From Kitasatospora paranensis (GTDB lineage Bacteria; Actinomycetota; Actinomycetes; Streptomycetales; Streptomycetaceae), in assembly GCF_039544005.1 (NCBI RefSeq), contig NZ_BAABKV010000001.1, forward strand, positions 5,332,001 through 5,396,000: a DNA stretch of 64,000 bases, written 5' to 3'. Shown here piece after piece: positions 29,265 to 38,354 of the stretch. The position numbers and the translations under genes were made by a program. Each line of letters opens with the position of its first letter. The first letter of the stretch is position 1. The notes beneath the pieces were generated by a model that saw nothing but the letters and a program-made list of their open reading frames with translations, was not told where the DNA came from and did no database searches.

Positions 29265-29430
29265 GACCGCCAGCGTAGTGCCCGTTCACCGCCCGGCCGA
29301 AGCCGCCGGCGTGCGCCCGCCCGCACCCCGGCGGGTCGGCCGACCGCCCCGCCCCGCCGCTCCCATCATGGGACGGGGGCCACTCCGCCCCACCGGCGAC
29401 AGCCCGTCCACGACCGGAGGACCGACGGCG

Positions 29431-30131
29431 ATGCAGGACCGGGCCGACCACGAGCGCGGCGCGCCGCCCCCGCGGCGCCCGGCCCGGGCCGCCGCGCCCT
29501 GCGGGCCGTGGCGCGCTGGATCCGCTCCGCCCCCGGCACCTATGCGTGGCTGCTGATCCTGGCCGCCACCAGCTTCGTGGTCGCCCGGATGTCCCCCGAG
29601 CGGCTGGAGTGGTTCCTCGCCAAACGCAGCACCAACCTCGACCAGTTGCGCGACCGGCCGGTGCACGCCCTGGTCGCCAGCGCGATCTGGACCGAACAGG
29701 CGGCCTTCCCCTTCTACTTCGTGATGTTCACGCTGTTCCAGGCCCCGGTCGAGCGCTGGCTCGGCACCCGCCGCTGGCTCACCGTCGCGCTCACCGCGCA
29801 CATCCTGGCGACCCTGATCAGCCAGAGCGTGGTCGCCTGGGGCGTCGACAGCGGCCGCCTGCCCGCCAACATGGCCGACACCATCGACGTCGGCGTCTCC
29901 TACGCGCTGGCCGGCGTCCAGGGCGTGCTCACCTACCGCTTCGCGCCGCCCTGGCGACTGCTCTACGGCGGCGGCCTGCTGGTCTTCTACCTGGTGCCGC
30001 TGCTGGTGTCGCACACCTTCACCGACCTCGGCCACTTCAGCGCGGTGCTGATCGGTCTGGCCTTTCGGCCGATCACCCGGGGCCGCCCCACCTGGGACCC
30101 GGCCGCCGCCCTGCGCCGCCGCCGGCACTGA
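29431..30131 (+). CDS. Rhomboid-like membrane protein (frameshifted here)
   Basis: This is a multi-pass membrane protein of the rhomboid-like type found in actinomycetes. Five or six helices include TYAWLLILAATSFVVAR, FYFVMFTLF, a DVGVSYALAG segment where a catalytic Ser would lie, and GHFSAVLIGLAF with the matching His. Usual rhomboid proteases have GxSG, so activity is uncertain. The ATG at 29431 has a strong GGAGG ten bases upstream, but its frame shifts near 29489-29495. One added base gives 233 residues with a basic N-terminus. Without it the GTG at 29508 would be the start. Confidence 0.75.
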
Positions 30132-30270
30132 CCGGCAACGTCCGTGCCGGAGGGGCGCGCAGGGCGCGCGCCGGGAGCGTTCCGCCACCGACCGGCAACG
30201 CAGAGCGCCCGGCGGCGCGCCGCCCGGGTCGAACGCCTGCGTCAATCGTCCGAGCCGGACGGAAAGGGTC

Positions 30271-30298
30271 TTGAAATCACCGGACGCTGCGACAGGAT
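30271..30298 (+). promoter_or_regulatory. Promoter directly before the DUF885 gene
   Basis: TTGAAA at 30271-30276 and CAGGAT at 30293-30298 are spaced 16 bp, close to the streptomycete vegetative consensus. The ATG follows six bases after the -10 box, so the transcript would be leaderless or nearly so. Confidence 0.5.
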
Positions 30299-30304
30299 GG
30301 CCCG

Positions 30305-32016
30305 ATGGCCCCAGAACTGATCAGCAGCGACGCCGACGGCACCACCCCCGCCGCATCGCCGACGCCTATGTCCACGCCCTCGCCGACCTCGACCCGCTGA
30401 CCGCGGTCTACCTCGGCCTCAACCCGGATGACGACCGCATCACCGACCTGTCCCCGGCCGGACGCGAGGCGCTCGCCGACCTCGCCCGCACCACGCTCGC
30501 CGCCCTCGACGCGGCCGAGGCGGCCGGCGCCGCCGACGACGACGCGGAGCGCCGCTGCGCACGGCTGCTGCGCGAACGCCTGACCGCCGACCTGGCCGTC
30601 CACGAAGCCGGCGAGAACCTGCGCGCCCTGCGCAACCTCGGCTCGCCGGTGCACGACGTCCGCGAGGTCTTCACCCTCATGCCCACCGACACCGAGGAGC
30701 AGTGGGAGCTCATCGGCCGCCGGCTCGCCCGGGTGCCGGTGGCGCTCGACCAGTTCCGCGCCACCCTCGCCGAGGGCATCGAGCGCGGCCTGCTGTCCGG
30801 CCCCCGCCAGGTCACCACGGTGGTCGGCCAGATCGGCGAGTGGCTGGAGGGCGAGGTGCCGGGCGGCTGGTTCGGCACCTTCGTGCAGGACGCCCCCGAA
30901 CCGCTGCGCGAGCGCCTCGGCGCCGTCGCGGTCACCGCCTCCGCCGCCCTCGCCGACCTGCGCGACTGGCTGCGCGACGTGTACGGCCCGGCCGCCGCCG
31001 GCACCTCCGACACCACCGGCCGTGAGCGCTACGCCCGTTGGGTCCGCTACTGGACGGGCGCCGACCTCGACCTCGACGAGGCGTACGGCTGGGCGTGGGA
31101 GCAGTTCCACGACCTCGACGCGCAGATGCGGGCCGAGGCCGACAAGGTCCTGCCCGGTGCCACCCCGATGGAGGCCATGCGCTGGCTGGAGTCCGAGGGC
31201 CCGGCCATCAAGGGCGAGGAGAACGCCCGCACCTACCTGCAGGGCCTGATGGACCAGGCCATCAGCGACCTCCAGGGCACCCACTTCGACCTCGCCGAGC
31301 CGCTCCTCAAGGTCGAGTCCCGGATCGCCCCGGCCGGCAGCGCGGCGGCGCCGTACTACACCCAGCCCTCGCTCGACTTCTCCCGGCCCGGCCGGACATG
31401 GCTCCCGACCCTCGGCAAGGAGTCCTTCCCGGTCTGGGACCTCGTCTCGACCTGGTACCACGAGGGCGTCCCCGGCCACCACCTCCAGCTCGCGCAGTGG
31501 ACGTACGTCGCCGACCGGCTCTCCACCTACCAGGTCACCCTCGGCGGGGTCAGCGCCAACCTGGAGGGCTGGGCGCTGTACGCGGAGCGCCTGATGGACG
31601 AACTCGGCTACCTCACCGACCCCGGCCACCGGCTCGGCTACCTCAATGCCCAGATGATGCGGGCCCTGCGGGTCATCGTCGACATCGGCATGCACGTCGG
31701 CCTCGACTTCCCCGAGCACTCCCCGTTCCGGCCGGGCGAGGCCATGCTCCCGGACGACGCCCGGGAGTTCTTCGGGCAGTACTGCGGGCTGTCCGCCGAG
31801 TTCCTGGACAGCGAACTCGTCCGCTACCTGGGCATGCCCGGCCAGGCGATCGGCTACAAGCTCGGCGAGCGCGCCTGGCTCCAGGGCCGGGCCGCCGCCC
31901 GTGCCGCGGCCGAGGCCCGCGGCGAGGAGTTCGACCTCAAGGCCTGGCACATGGCGGCGCTCTCGCAGGGCTCGCTGGGCCTCGACGACCTGGTCGCCGA
32001 ACTCGGAGCACTGTGA
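30305..32016 (+). CDS. DUF885 family metallopeptidase-like protein (frameshifted here)
   Basis: This cytosolic protein of the DUF885 family, probably a zinc peptidase, has the motif WYHEGVPGHHLQLAQW (HE plus GHH) near residue 385. Further blocks include GGVSANLEGWALYAERLMDELGY and MPGQAIGYKLGERAW. The start MAPELISSDADGTTP (ATG at 30305) and the body (RRIADAYVHALADLDPLTAV) are in different frames. Adding one base in the C run at 30345-30349 joins them into 570 residues, the usual length. Confidence 0.87.
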
Positions 32017-32076
32017 CCTCGCGGCGGGCCGGCTCCGCAGACCCCGCCCGGGGTCCCCGGCCCGCCGATGCAGGTG

Positions 32077-32096
32077 TTTAGGACTTTAGTCCCAAT
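32077..32096 (+). promoter_or_regulatory. DosR/DevR-like box upstream of the MFS gene
   Basis: TTTAGGACTTTAGTCCCAAT matches 16 of 20 positions of the DosR/DevR consensus (TTSGGGACTWWAGTCCCSAA), including the full GGACTTTAGTCC core. It lies about 115 bp before the start codon of the exporter. DevR-type (OsdR) regulators exist in Streptomyces. Confidence 0.55.
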
Positions 32097-32209
32097 TCGT
32101 ACATTTCCCTACAAACTGTCTTGCCCATCGCCGTTCCGAGGGCTTCCCTGGAGAGAGCGCTGCGTGCGCTGCGCCCCAAGCCCAGATCCCCTCCGGAAGG
32201 CGGCCCACG

Positions 32210-33712
32210 GTGTCCCTCCAGCACGCATCGGACGAGCAGACGGCGGATCCCCGCCGCTGGTGGGCCCTGGCGGTCATCGCCGTCGCCCAGCTGATGATCG
32301 TCCTTGACGCGACCATCGTGAACATCGCCCTGCCCTCCGCCCAGAAGGCCCTCGGTATCTCCGACGGCAACCGCCAGTGGGTGATCACCGCCTACACCCT
32401 GGCCTTCGGCGGCCTGCTGCTTCTCGGCGGACGCATCGGCGACCTCTTCGGCCGTAAACGGACCTTCACCGTCGGCCTCCTCGGCTTCGCCCTCGCCTCC
32501 GCGATCGGCGGCTTCTCCACCGAACCCTGGATGCTGTTCGCGGCCCGCGCCCTCCAGGGCGCCTTCGGCGCGCTGCTCGCGCCCTCGGCCCTGTCCCTGC
32601 TCTCCATCACGTTCACCGACCCGAAGGAACGCGCCACCGCCTTCGGCATCTTCGGCGCCCTCGCCGGCGGCGGAGCCGCCATCGGCCTGATCATGGGCGG
32701 CCTGCTCACCGAGTACCTGAACTGGCGCTGGTGCCTGTTCGTGAACATCCCCATCTCGATCGCCGCCGCCACCGGCGCGTTCTACCTGCTCAAGCGCGAC
32801 CACATCGCCAAGGGCCGGCGCATCAAGCTCGACCTGCCAGGCGCCGTACTGGGCTGCGGCGGCCTGCTCGCCATCGTCTTCGGCACCTCCGAAGCCGTCT
32901 CCCGCGGCTGGGGCGACTGGCTGGTGCTGAGCTGCCTCGGCCTCGGCGCGCTGCTGCTCGTCTGCTTCGTCCTGGTCGAGCGCAGCACCACCCACCCGCT
33001 GCTGCCGCTGCACCTCGTCCGCAACCGCAACCGCGGCGGCGGCGCGATCGCCGTCGGCATGGCGGTCATCGGCATGTTCGGCCTGTTCCTCTTCCTCACC
33101 TACTACATGCAGGCGGTCAAGGGGTACTCGCCGGTCATGGCCGGTGTGTCCTTCCTGCCGATGACCGCGGCCATCGTGATCAGCGCCACCGGCATCGCCG
33201 CCCGGCTGATGACCCGGGTGCCGTCCCGCAACCTCATCGTGCCCGGCCTGCTACTGGCCGCCGGAGGCATGGCCTGGCTGACCCAGATGAAGGTGGACAG
33301 CCCCTACTCCACGATGGTGCTGCCCGCCGAGATCCTGCTCGGCCTCGGCATGGGCCTGGTCTTCATGCCGTCGCTGAGCCTGGCCACCCTCGGTGTCGCA
33401 CCGCACGAGACCGGTGCGGCCTCGGCGATCATCAACAGCTCGCAGCAGGTCGGCGGTTCGATCGGCGTCGCGCTGCTCAACACCATCGCCGCCAGTGCCA
33501 CCGCGACCTGGCTCGCCACCCGCAACGCGGCCGATCAGCTCACCCAGGCCCAAGGGGCGGTGCACGGCTACGTGGTGGCCACCACCGTGGCCATGGGCAT
33601 CCTGCTGCTGGCCGCGGTCATCGCCTTCCTGATGATCGACCACAAGCCGGAGGCCGGCGAAGCCCTCGGCGCGGGCGCCGAGTCCGAGTCCGCGGCGGTC
33701 GCCTCGCCCTGA
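32210..33712 (+). CDS. DHA2-family MFS transporter
   Basis: This is a 14-helix drug:proton antiporter of 500 residues. It begins with WWALAVIAVAQLMIVLDATIVNIALPSAQ, typical of EmrB/QacA exporters. Also seen are GGRIGDLFGRKRTF (motif A) and GGGAAIGLIMGGLLTEYLNWRWCLFVN (motif C region, positions about 32670-32750). The GTG at 32210 follows CGGAAGGCGG. The substrate is unknown. A DosR/DevR-like box upstream suggests control by oxygen or redox signals, and a strong terminator follows. Confidence 0.92.
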   Translation: MSLQHASDEQTADPRRWWALAVIAVAQLMIVLDATIVNIALPSAQKALGISDGNRQWVITAYTLAFGGLLLLGGRIGDLFGRKRTFTVGLLGFALASAIGGFSTEPWMLFAARALQGAFGALLAPSALSLLSITFTDPKERATAFGIFGALAGGGAAIGLIMGGLLTEYLNWRWCLFVNIPISIAAATGAFYLLKRDHIAKGRRIKLDLPGAVLGCGGLLAIVFGTSEAVSRGWGDWLVLSCLGLGALLLVCFVLVERSTTHPLLPLHLVRNRNRGGGAIAVGMAVIGMFGLFLFLTYYMQAVKGYSPVMAGVSFLPMTAAIVISATGIAARLMTRVPSRNLIVPGLLLAAGGMAWLTQMKVDSPYSTMVLPAEILLGLGMGLVFMPSLSLATLGVAPHETGAASAIINSSQQVGGSIGVALLNTIAASATATWLATRNAADQLTQAQGAVHGYVVATTVAMGILLLAAVIAFLMIDHKPEAGEALGAGAESESAAVASP

Positions 33713-33750
33713 CCCGACCCGGCTGGCCCGGCCCACCGGATCTCCGCGAC

Positions 33751-33786
33751 ACGCCGCCCCGGTTCCCACCTCCACCGGGGCGGCGT
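33751..33786 (+). terminator. MFS gene terminator
   Basis: A perfect 13-bp stem ACGCCGCCCCGGT / ACCGGGGCGGCGT with a 10-nt loop lies 38 bp after the stop codon. Confidence 0.82.
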
Positions 33787-33914
33787 CGTGTACCGATTCT
33801 CACGAGGTTCACAGACCCGGATCATCAAATCGCCGTGTGTCTGGGTTGATAGTGGACCGACGGGGCAGCAGGACCAGGGCTGTCGCACCACCCCGGCCAG
33901 GAGGTCACCAACCG

Positions 33915-34847
33915 ATGAGCCGACACCGCAAGCCGCCAACGGGCAGGCGTCGCCTGCGCGCAGTGCGCCCGCTGCTCATCACGCCGCTGGTCGCCGCCGT
34001 CGCCGCCGCCCTGATAGCGACCACCGATGCGCTCGACTCCTCGCCCGCGACCGCGTCCGTCCGGCCCGTCGCCACCGCCACCCACGCTCCCGTCGCGCCC
34101 ACCGCGACCGTACGGTCCGCCGTGGCGACCCCGAGCCCGACCGCGGCCCCGTCCGCGGCGAAGTCCGCCGCGCCTCCGCCGTCCGCCTCCGCCGCGGCGC
34201 TCGGCCGGACAGCGGTCGCCCCCGCCGACGACGTCTCCGCGAAGGTCGGCGTCCTGTTCACCGGGGACACCCCGGCCGGCAGCCACTTCTGCTCCGCCAG
34301 CGTGGTGCGCAGCGCGACCCGCAACCTGCTGGTCACGGCCGCCCACTGCGTCGGCTCCACCGACGGCCTGCAGTTCGCCCCCGGCTACCGCGACGGCCAC
34401 ACCCCGTACGGCACCTGGCAGGTCACCCGGGTCTACACCGCCGACGGCTGGGCGTCCGACGAGGACCAGGACGAGGACTTCGCGATCCTCCAGGTCGCCC
34501 CCAACAGCGGGCACGACATCGAGGACATCGTCGGCGGCAACCCGCTCGGCTTCGACGACGACTTCAGCGACCAGGTCGACCTGTACGGCTACCCGGCCGG
34601 CACCGAGGCCCCGCTGCTGTGCACCAACACCACCACCCAGCAGGCGACCTACCAGCGCCGCATCGACTGCCCCGCCTACCCGGGCGGCACCAGCGGCGGC
34701 CCCTGGATCAGCACCCGCACCGGCGAGGTGGTCGGTGTCATCGGCGGCTACCAGCAGGGCGGCGACACCCCCGACACCTCCTACAGCTCGTACTTCGACC
34801 ACACCATGACCGCCCTCTACCGCAAGGCCGTCACCGGCTCCGCGTGA
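33915..34847 (+). CDS. Secreted trypsin-like serine protease
   Basis: This exported chymotrypsin-fold protease has 310 residues. After a basic start, a hydrophobic segment (PLLITPLVAAVAAALIATTDA) acts as signal or anchor. A Thr/Ala/Pro spacer to about residue 105 follows. The triad is visible: His in LVTAAHCVG near 143, Asp in QDEDFAILQV near 188 and Ser in YPGGTSGGPWIS near 259. Cysteines near the active site suggest disulfides. The ATG at 33915 has GGAGG ten bases upstream, so the longer frame from 33837 is not used. Confidence 0.9.
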   Translation: MSRHRKPPTGRRRLRAVRPLLITPLVAAVAAALIATTDALDSSPATASVRPVATATHAPVAPTATVRSAVATPSPTAAPSAAKSAAPPPSASAAALGRTAVAPADDVSAKVGVLFTGDTPAGSHFCSASVVRSATRNLLVTAAHCVGSTDGLQFAPGYRDGHTPYGTWQVTRVYTADGWASDEDQDEDFAILQVAPNSGHDIEDIVGGNPLGFDDDFSDQVDLYGYPAGTEAPLLCTNTTTQQATYQRRIDCPAYPGGTSGGPWISTRTGEVVGVIGGYQQGGDTPDTSYSSYFDHTMTALYRKAVTGSA

Positions 34848-34854
34848 CGGCCGG

Positions 34855-34880
34855 GCCGGACGCGGCCGCGGGAGTCCGGC
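34855..34880. terminator. Hairpin between convergent genes
   Basis: GCCGGAC / GTCCGGC forms a 7-bp stem around a GC-rich loop. It lies between the protease stop and the oppositely directed DUF4259 stop. Confidence 0.5.
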
Positions 34881-34903
34881 AACCCTCGCCTGCGCCGCCG
34901 AGT

Positions 34904-35341
34904 TCAGATGTCGAACAGAACCTCGGCCTGGGGCTCGGGCTCGGGGTCGAGGGCCGCTCGGAGCCGGCGGATGCTCCGGCGCCACTGAAGGCCCTCGACG
35001 GCGTCGTCCCAGAGCTCGGCGAGCTCGGAATTCGTGGTGAGGACCCTGTCGAGGGCCTCGACGGCGAGTGGGTGGAGATCGGCGGCGAACGTCGGAAGGG
35101 CTTCCTTCGGGCCGAAGATCGTACTGACCGGGTCGCCGCCGGGGTGCTGGGCTGCAATGAGGGCGGCAGCAGCGACCGCCTCGACCCCGCCGGTACCGTC
35201 GAGGTACTCGTGGTGCCGGATGGCGCGGAGCAGCGTGGTGCGGACAAGGCCTTCACGTTCGTCCGGATCCGTCTCGTCCAGGGTGAAGGCGAAGACCGCG
35301 GCGGTGTCGTTGTCGAACGGGCCGATGTCCCACGTGCCCAT
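34904..35341 (-). CDS. DUF4259 domain-containing protein
   Basis: This 145-residue protein of unknown function matches the DUF4259 pattern: start MGTWDIGPFDNDTAAVFAF, then AAAALIAAQHPGGDP and a helical C-terminal half (ALDRVLTTNSELAELWDDA). The ATG at 35341 is preferred over the one six bases upstream because of GAGGAG spacing. It lies just left of the old integrase remnant and could be cargo of that earlier element. Confidence 0.82.
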   Translation of the reverse strand: MGTWDIGPFDNDTAAVFAFTLDETDPDEREGLVRTTLLRAIRHHEYLDGTGGVEAVAAAALIAAQHPGGDPVSTIFGPKEALPTFAADLHPLAVEALDRVLTTNSELAELWDDAVEGLQWRRSIRRLRAALDPEPEPQAEVLFDI

Positions 35342-35484
35342 GGTCATCTCCTCGGTGTCCCTGTTCCCAGTGCCGCCCGTCGGAGCGGTGTCGGTGATGC
35401 GAATCGTTGCACCGGCCGCCGACATCGCCCAGCACGTGGTCCGGCAGGACCTTCATCGTCCACGGGGCCGAGCGCCGCGGTGCT

Positions 35485-35736
35485 GTCGTCCAACGTGCCC
35501 GAAGGGAAGGCGGCATGACGCCGTCCAACCCGCTCCTCGCCATCGCCCGGGCTGCCCACCGGCGCCGGCACGCGGGGCTGATGCACCGTATGGGGCACTC
35601 GACGACGGACGCGGCGCTGAGGTGTCAGCCCACATGCGCGGGGAGCGGGACCTGCTCATCGCCGGCGGCATGGAGATCGGAGACCGCGATCCGCAGGGCC
35701 CAGGAAAGGGGGCGGGAACTGGCACGCGCCCGACGG
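35485..35736 (+). pseudogene. Deleted rep-tail/xis/int remnant of an older AICE
   Basis: The first part, with GAAGGGAAGGCGGC then ATGACGCCGTCCAACCC, matches the rep end and xis start of the intact element (around 47625-47680). From about 35575 the sequence switches to the end of an integrase gene (GLMHRMGHSTTDAAL, as in the intact integrase near 48886-49010). The xis 3' part and the int 5' part are missing, roughly 1.2 kb. It abuts the left att repeat just as the intact int abuts the right one. This is the right end of a former element. Confidence 0.85.
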
Positions 35737-35858
35737 GGCCCCGGACATGACGAAGGCCCAGCTTGGCGGAAGTGATCCGCTGAGCTGGGCCTTTGTTGCA
35801 CTTCTTGCGAAGTGCCCCCGGCAGGATTCGAACCTGCGCACCCGCCTCCGGAGGGCGG
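35737..35858. repeat. attL direct repeat (tRNA-Arg 3' half)
   Basis: This 122-bp copy is identical to 49097-49218 except at 35771/49131. It contains the tRNA from anticodon arm to 3' end plus the downstream terminator hairpin, but not the 5' half of the tRNA. Confidence 0.95.
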
Positions 35859-36968
35859 CAGGCAGGGACCCTGTGTGACCTGGGGCAGTGCAACATCTAC
35901 GCACTGCGACCATCTGGCCCGCATGGCACTTTGACTGCCCTCTACTGACCGTCCGATCTGGCGCGCATGTGGCGCGATGCGGTGACCTGCGGGGGAGGGG
36001 GCGCCTCGCCGTCGTCCCCCGCCGCTCCCTGCTGGCTCCCGGTCGAACGGGCACGCAAGGGGCACGGCGGCTCACAGAAGCTTGAACGACCGCCACGAGC
36101 CCGAGGGCCGTTCAAGGGCCCCAGAACCCGCAGGACGGCCACGGAGCGCTTCTTGGTCCACACCTGGCCACCCGGCATCAGGAAGAGTGGCTGATCCACG
36201 CGAAGACGTTACAGCCCGGCTCGGAGCCGACCAGATTGACCAGGAGCATCCTCGGCGCGGTGATTCGTGGGCCCGCCGGCATCATGTGGCCATGGTGGAG
36301 CGGCCTCGGCTACCTGTGCACCGGCTTTAGGAAGATTGGTGTGAGCCCCCGGCACTGAGCTGCGGGTAGTCTGCCATGCGCGTTCGATTACTTCCCTGCC
36401 GTCGGGGCCCGTGAGTCACCGCCATTCACCGCCCGATCTGGCACGACTGGGGCACGTGTACGCCTCGCTGCATCGGCCAGGCTTGCGACCCCACAGCCCC
36501 AGCCCACTGTGGAGGGGGCAGCCGGGTTCGAGCCGGGTACTCGTTGGCTCTTCGTCCCGAAGCAACTCGGGCGCCCGCCCGACGTGAGGGGAGCGCGCCG
36601 CCGATCCGTGCGGCCAAGTGCCTGAACGTCTGCAGTTGTCCGCTGAAGAGTGGGCGATTGTGGCGCAATTGAGTAACCCAAATCCGTAGCCGTAGGGCTG
36701 CTGGGCAGTTCGTTGCAAATTCACGCATATCTGCTTGCCTTCGGCTCGGCCACAACCTCGCCGGCGACCAGCTCGACACACCCAGGGCGATCGACAGGAA
36801 GGCTGCTCCAGATCGCTTCTCGGCATGAGAGCGGTGTCAGCGACCGTTCGGCGCGCAAGATCCGGCGATCACGTTGCGTGTCGCGAGCCCGCCAAGGTGC
36901 ACCCACTGCTTGGCGGAGGCATCGTAGACATAGGGGCCCGTTCAAGGATCACTTCGCGTGGAGCCGTC
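35859..36968. other. Left end of the AICE without clear genes
   Basis: About 1.1 kb shows no convincing gene. It holds the inverted repeat GCAGTGC-N9-GCACTGC (35885-35907). It also holds several CTGGCnCG-type repeats (35914-35929, 35958-35976, 36438-36456) that resemble one near the end of int (49067-49084). These may be recombinase arm sites. A minus-strand frame at 35942-36199 is open but unsupported. Confidence 0.5.
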
Positions 36969-37376
36969 GTGTCCAGTGTGGTTTCAGCGCTTATCTCCGC
37001 AGCAGCTGGCGGGCTAATAGTCTTTGTCTCTTCATATCTCACAGCACGCCAAGCTCAGGCCCACGAAAGAAAGCTTCAAGCCCAAAGGCTGAGAAGCGAG
37101 AGATTCGGGACGCTATTCCCACTACGGCGAGACGCCTTGCAAATTGTATGGCTCGCACTACTGCAGGAGCGGCTAGGAATCAAGCGATCGGACGAGGAAT
37201 GGGAAGAAATACTTAAGCAGTCCCTCTGGCTCCCTTCGCCCGTGCAGGCAACATGCATCGACGCAATCGCCACCATCAAGTCGGGATCCGCCGAAATGGG
37301 TGCCATAAAATCTGCCGTCGATAATGCCACCAGCAAAATTGTCGACTACGTGAGGAATAACCTGGAGGTGGTTTAA
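36969..37376 (+). CDS. Membrane-anchored protein, first gene of AICE cargo cassette
   Basis: I do not recognise this protein. From the GTG at 36969 it has 135 residues. One N-terminal membrane helix (VVSALISAAAGGLIVFVSSYL) is followed by a charged helical region (RQAQAHERKLQAQRLRSERF) and a soluble helical domain. GGAG lies five bases before the GTG. The frame continues upstream to 36735, but those codons are Arg-rich and look non-coding. Base composition is clearly more AT-rich than the rest of the window. The next gene starts two bases after the stop. Confidence 0.65.
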   Translation: MSSVVSALISAAAGGLIVFVSSYLTARQAQAHERKLQAQRLRSERFGTLFPLRRDALQIVWLALLQERLGIKRSDEEWEEILKQSLWLPSPVQATCIDAIATIKSGSAEMGAIKSAVDNATSKIVDYVRNNLEVV

Positions 37377-37377
37377 G

Positions 37378-37935
37378 GTGAATACAGCTCCCGCAAATGA
37401 CGTGACGGCGGCACTAGGTCAATTAGACACACAACGGAGAGATCAAGTAAAGCAGCAGGTTCAGTCTACGCAGACGCCCGACTTTATTCGCCTGATTCAG
37501 TCCTCCGAGGTGCTGATCAACATCGATCCAAAAGTCCTTCCCTATGAGGATATGGACTACGAGCAGTTCGTCGATGAAATGAAGAAGCGGTACAGGCTGC
37601 ACCTTGACACTGGCGAAGTCGAAACGATCATTGCCAAGAGTCCCGGCGCCTCCCTGCATGCATTCGCATCCCTCAGCGACGGAGAAAAGGCCAAGCTGTC
37701 CTTCTCGATGACCGAGCGAATTAAATTTATAGAAGGGAAATTTCCTGGAATTGGCTACGATGACTACATTACAATTCATGTAATGCAGCTTCACTCTCAG
37801 AATCTTGGCGCCAAAGTTCACGGCCCCACAAATATTGCAGACCTGCTAATAAAGGAGGCTTTCGAGCTGGCCTGGGATGCAACATCCACCCCCGAAAATG
37901 GGAAAGTGAAGAAGTTCAACGGGAGGTGGCGCTGA
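37378..37935 (+). CDS. Unknown protein, second gene of AICE cargo cassette
   Basis: This 185-residue soluble protein has no recognisable domain. It looks mainly helical, with a Gln/Arg-rich start (LDTQRRDQVKQQVQSTQTP), a charged middle (YEDMDYEQFVDEMKKRYRL) and a C-terminal NIADLLIKEAFELAWDA segment. AT-rich codons, such as AAT, ATA and AAA, are unusual for this genome. The GTG at 37378 lies directly after the previous stop, with GGAGG just upstream. Its end overlaps the next gene. Confidence 0.7.
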   Translation: MNTAPANDVTAALGQLDTQRRDQVKQQVQSTQTPDFIRLIQSSEVLINIDPKVLPYEDMDYEQFVDEMKKRYRLHLDTGEVETIIAKSPGASLHAFASLSDGEKAKLSFSMTERIKFIEGKFPGIGYDDYITIHVMQLHSQNLGAKVHGPTNIADLLIKEAFELAWDATSTPENGKVKKFNGRWR

Positions 37936-38318
37936 AGAGTTACGGAACACACACTAAAGTAGACCTTGGCCGAAACATTTTGGGGTTACTCGCCCCTCAG
38001 CTTCGAGCCTTCCTTCAGTCGAACCTGAGTGAAGGGATGTCGCTGGGTGCTCGAATGATGGCTAGATCCGCACTGGCAGACTTCCAGTCACCTTCGAACG
38101 TTGCGGGCACCCTTGCCATTGATGACCTAATTCTCCGATGTTCCGTCATTGACCTAGCAACTGGCCGACATGAATCGCCTGCAATTAAGGTGCGAGTGAT
38201 GTCTAAGAGCGAGATGGGCACGGGCGTTTGCGATGTAATAAGCGAGCTTCCATTCGAGGATCACGTCAAACTTATAGAAGGAATTGCCAAAGCCTTGGGT
38301 GAAGAGGGCGCCCACTGA
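37926..38318 (+). CDS. Unknown protein, third gene of AICE cargo cassette
   Basis: This 130-residue protein has no named domain. The N half is helical (NILGLLAPQLRAFLQSNL). The C half looks like alternating strands (LAIDDLILRCSVIDLATG, AIKVRVMSKSEM) ending in a helix. The GTG at 37926 overlaps the previous stop by ten bases and follows AACGGGAG, so translation is coupled. A perfect 13-bp hairpin follows three bases after the stop. It shares the AT-richer composition of its two partners, pointing to a recent common import. Confidence 0.7.
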   Translation: MALKSYGTHTKVDLGRNILGLLAPQLRAFLQSNLSEGMSLGARMMARSALADFQSPSNVAGTLAIDDLILRCSVIDLATGRHESPAIKVRVMSKSEMGTGVCDVISELPFEDHVKLIEGIAKALGEEGAH

Positions 38319-38320
38319 AG

Positions 38321-38354
38321 ACGTGTACTCCCCTGGCCTCCGGGGAGTACACGT
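38321..38354 (+). terminator. Hairpin ending the cargo cassette
   Basis: A perfect 13-bp stem ACGTGTACTCCCC / GGGGAGTACACGT with an 8-nt loop follows directly after the third cassette gene. Confidence 0.75.

Noticed and set aside
25729..29451. A 1240-codon minus-strand frame across the DUF6745-like, FAH and TetR region
   Set aside because: It crosses several supported genes and intergenic control regions and has Arg/Ala/Pro-rich non-protein-like composition.
35942..36199. Minus-strand small frame in the left end of the AICE
   Set aside because: Composition is not protein-like after the first 40 codons, and there is no clear ribosome site. It may be a relic but cannot be supported.
36516..36540. 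tRNA T-arm-like sequence (GCCGGGTTCGAGCCGGG) in the AICE
   Set aside because: The stem does not pair correctly around a TTCGANC loop, and no acceptor or anticodon arm follows.
36735..36968. N-terminal extension of the first cargo protein from 36735
   Set aside because: The codons are Arg-rich and GC-rich, unlike the body of the gene, and a GTG with GGAG upstream lies directly before the membrane helix.
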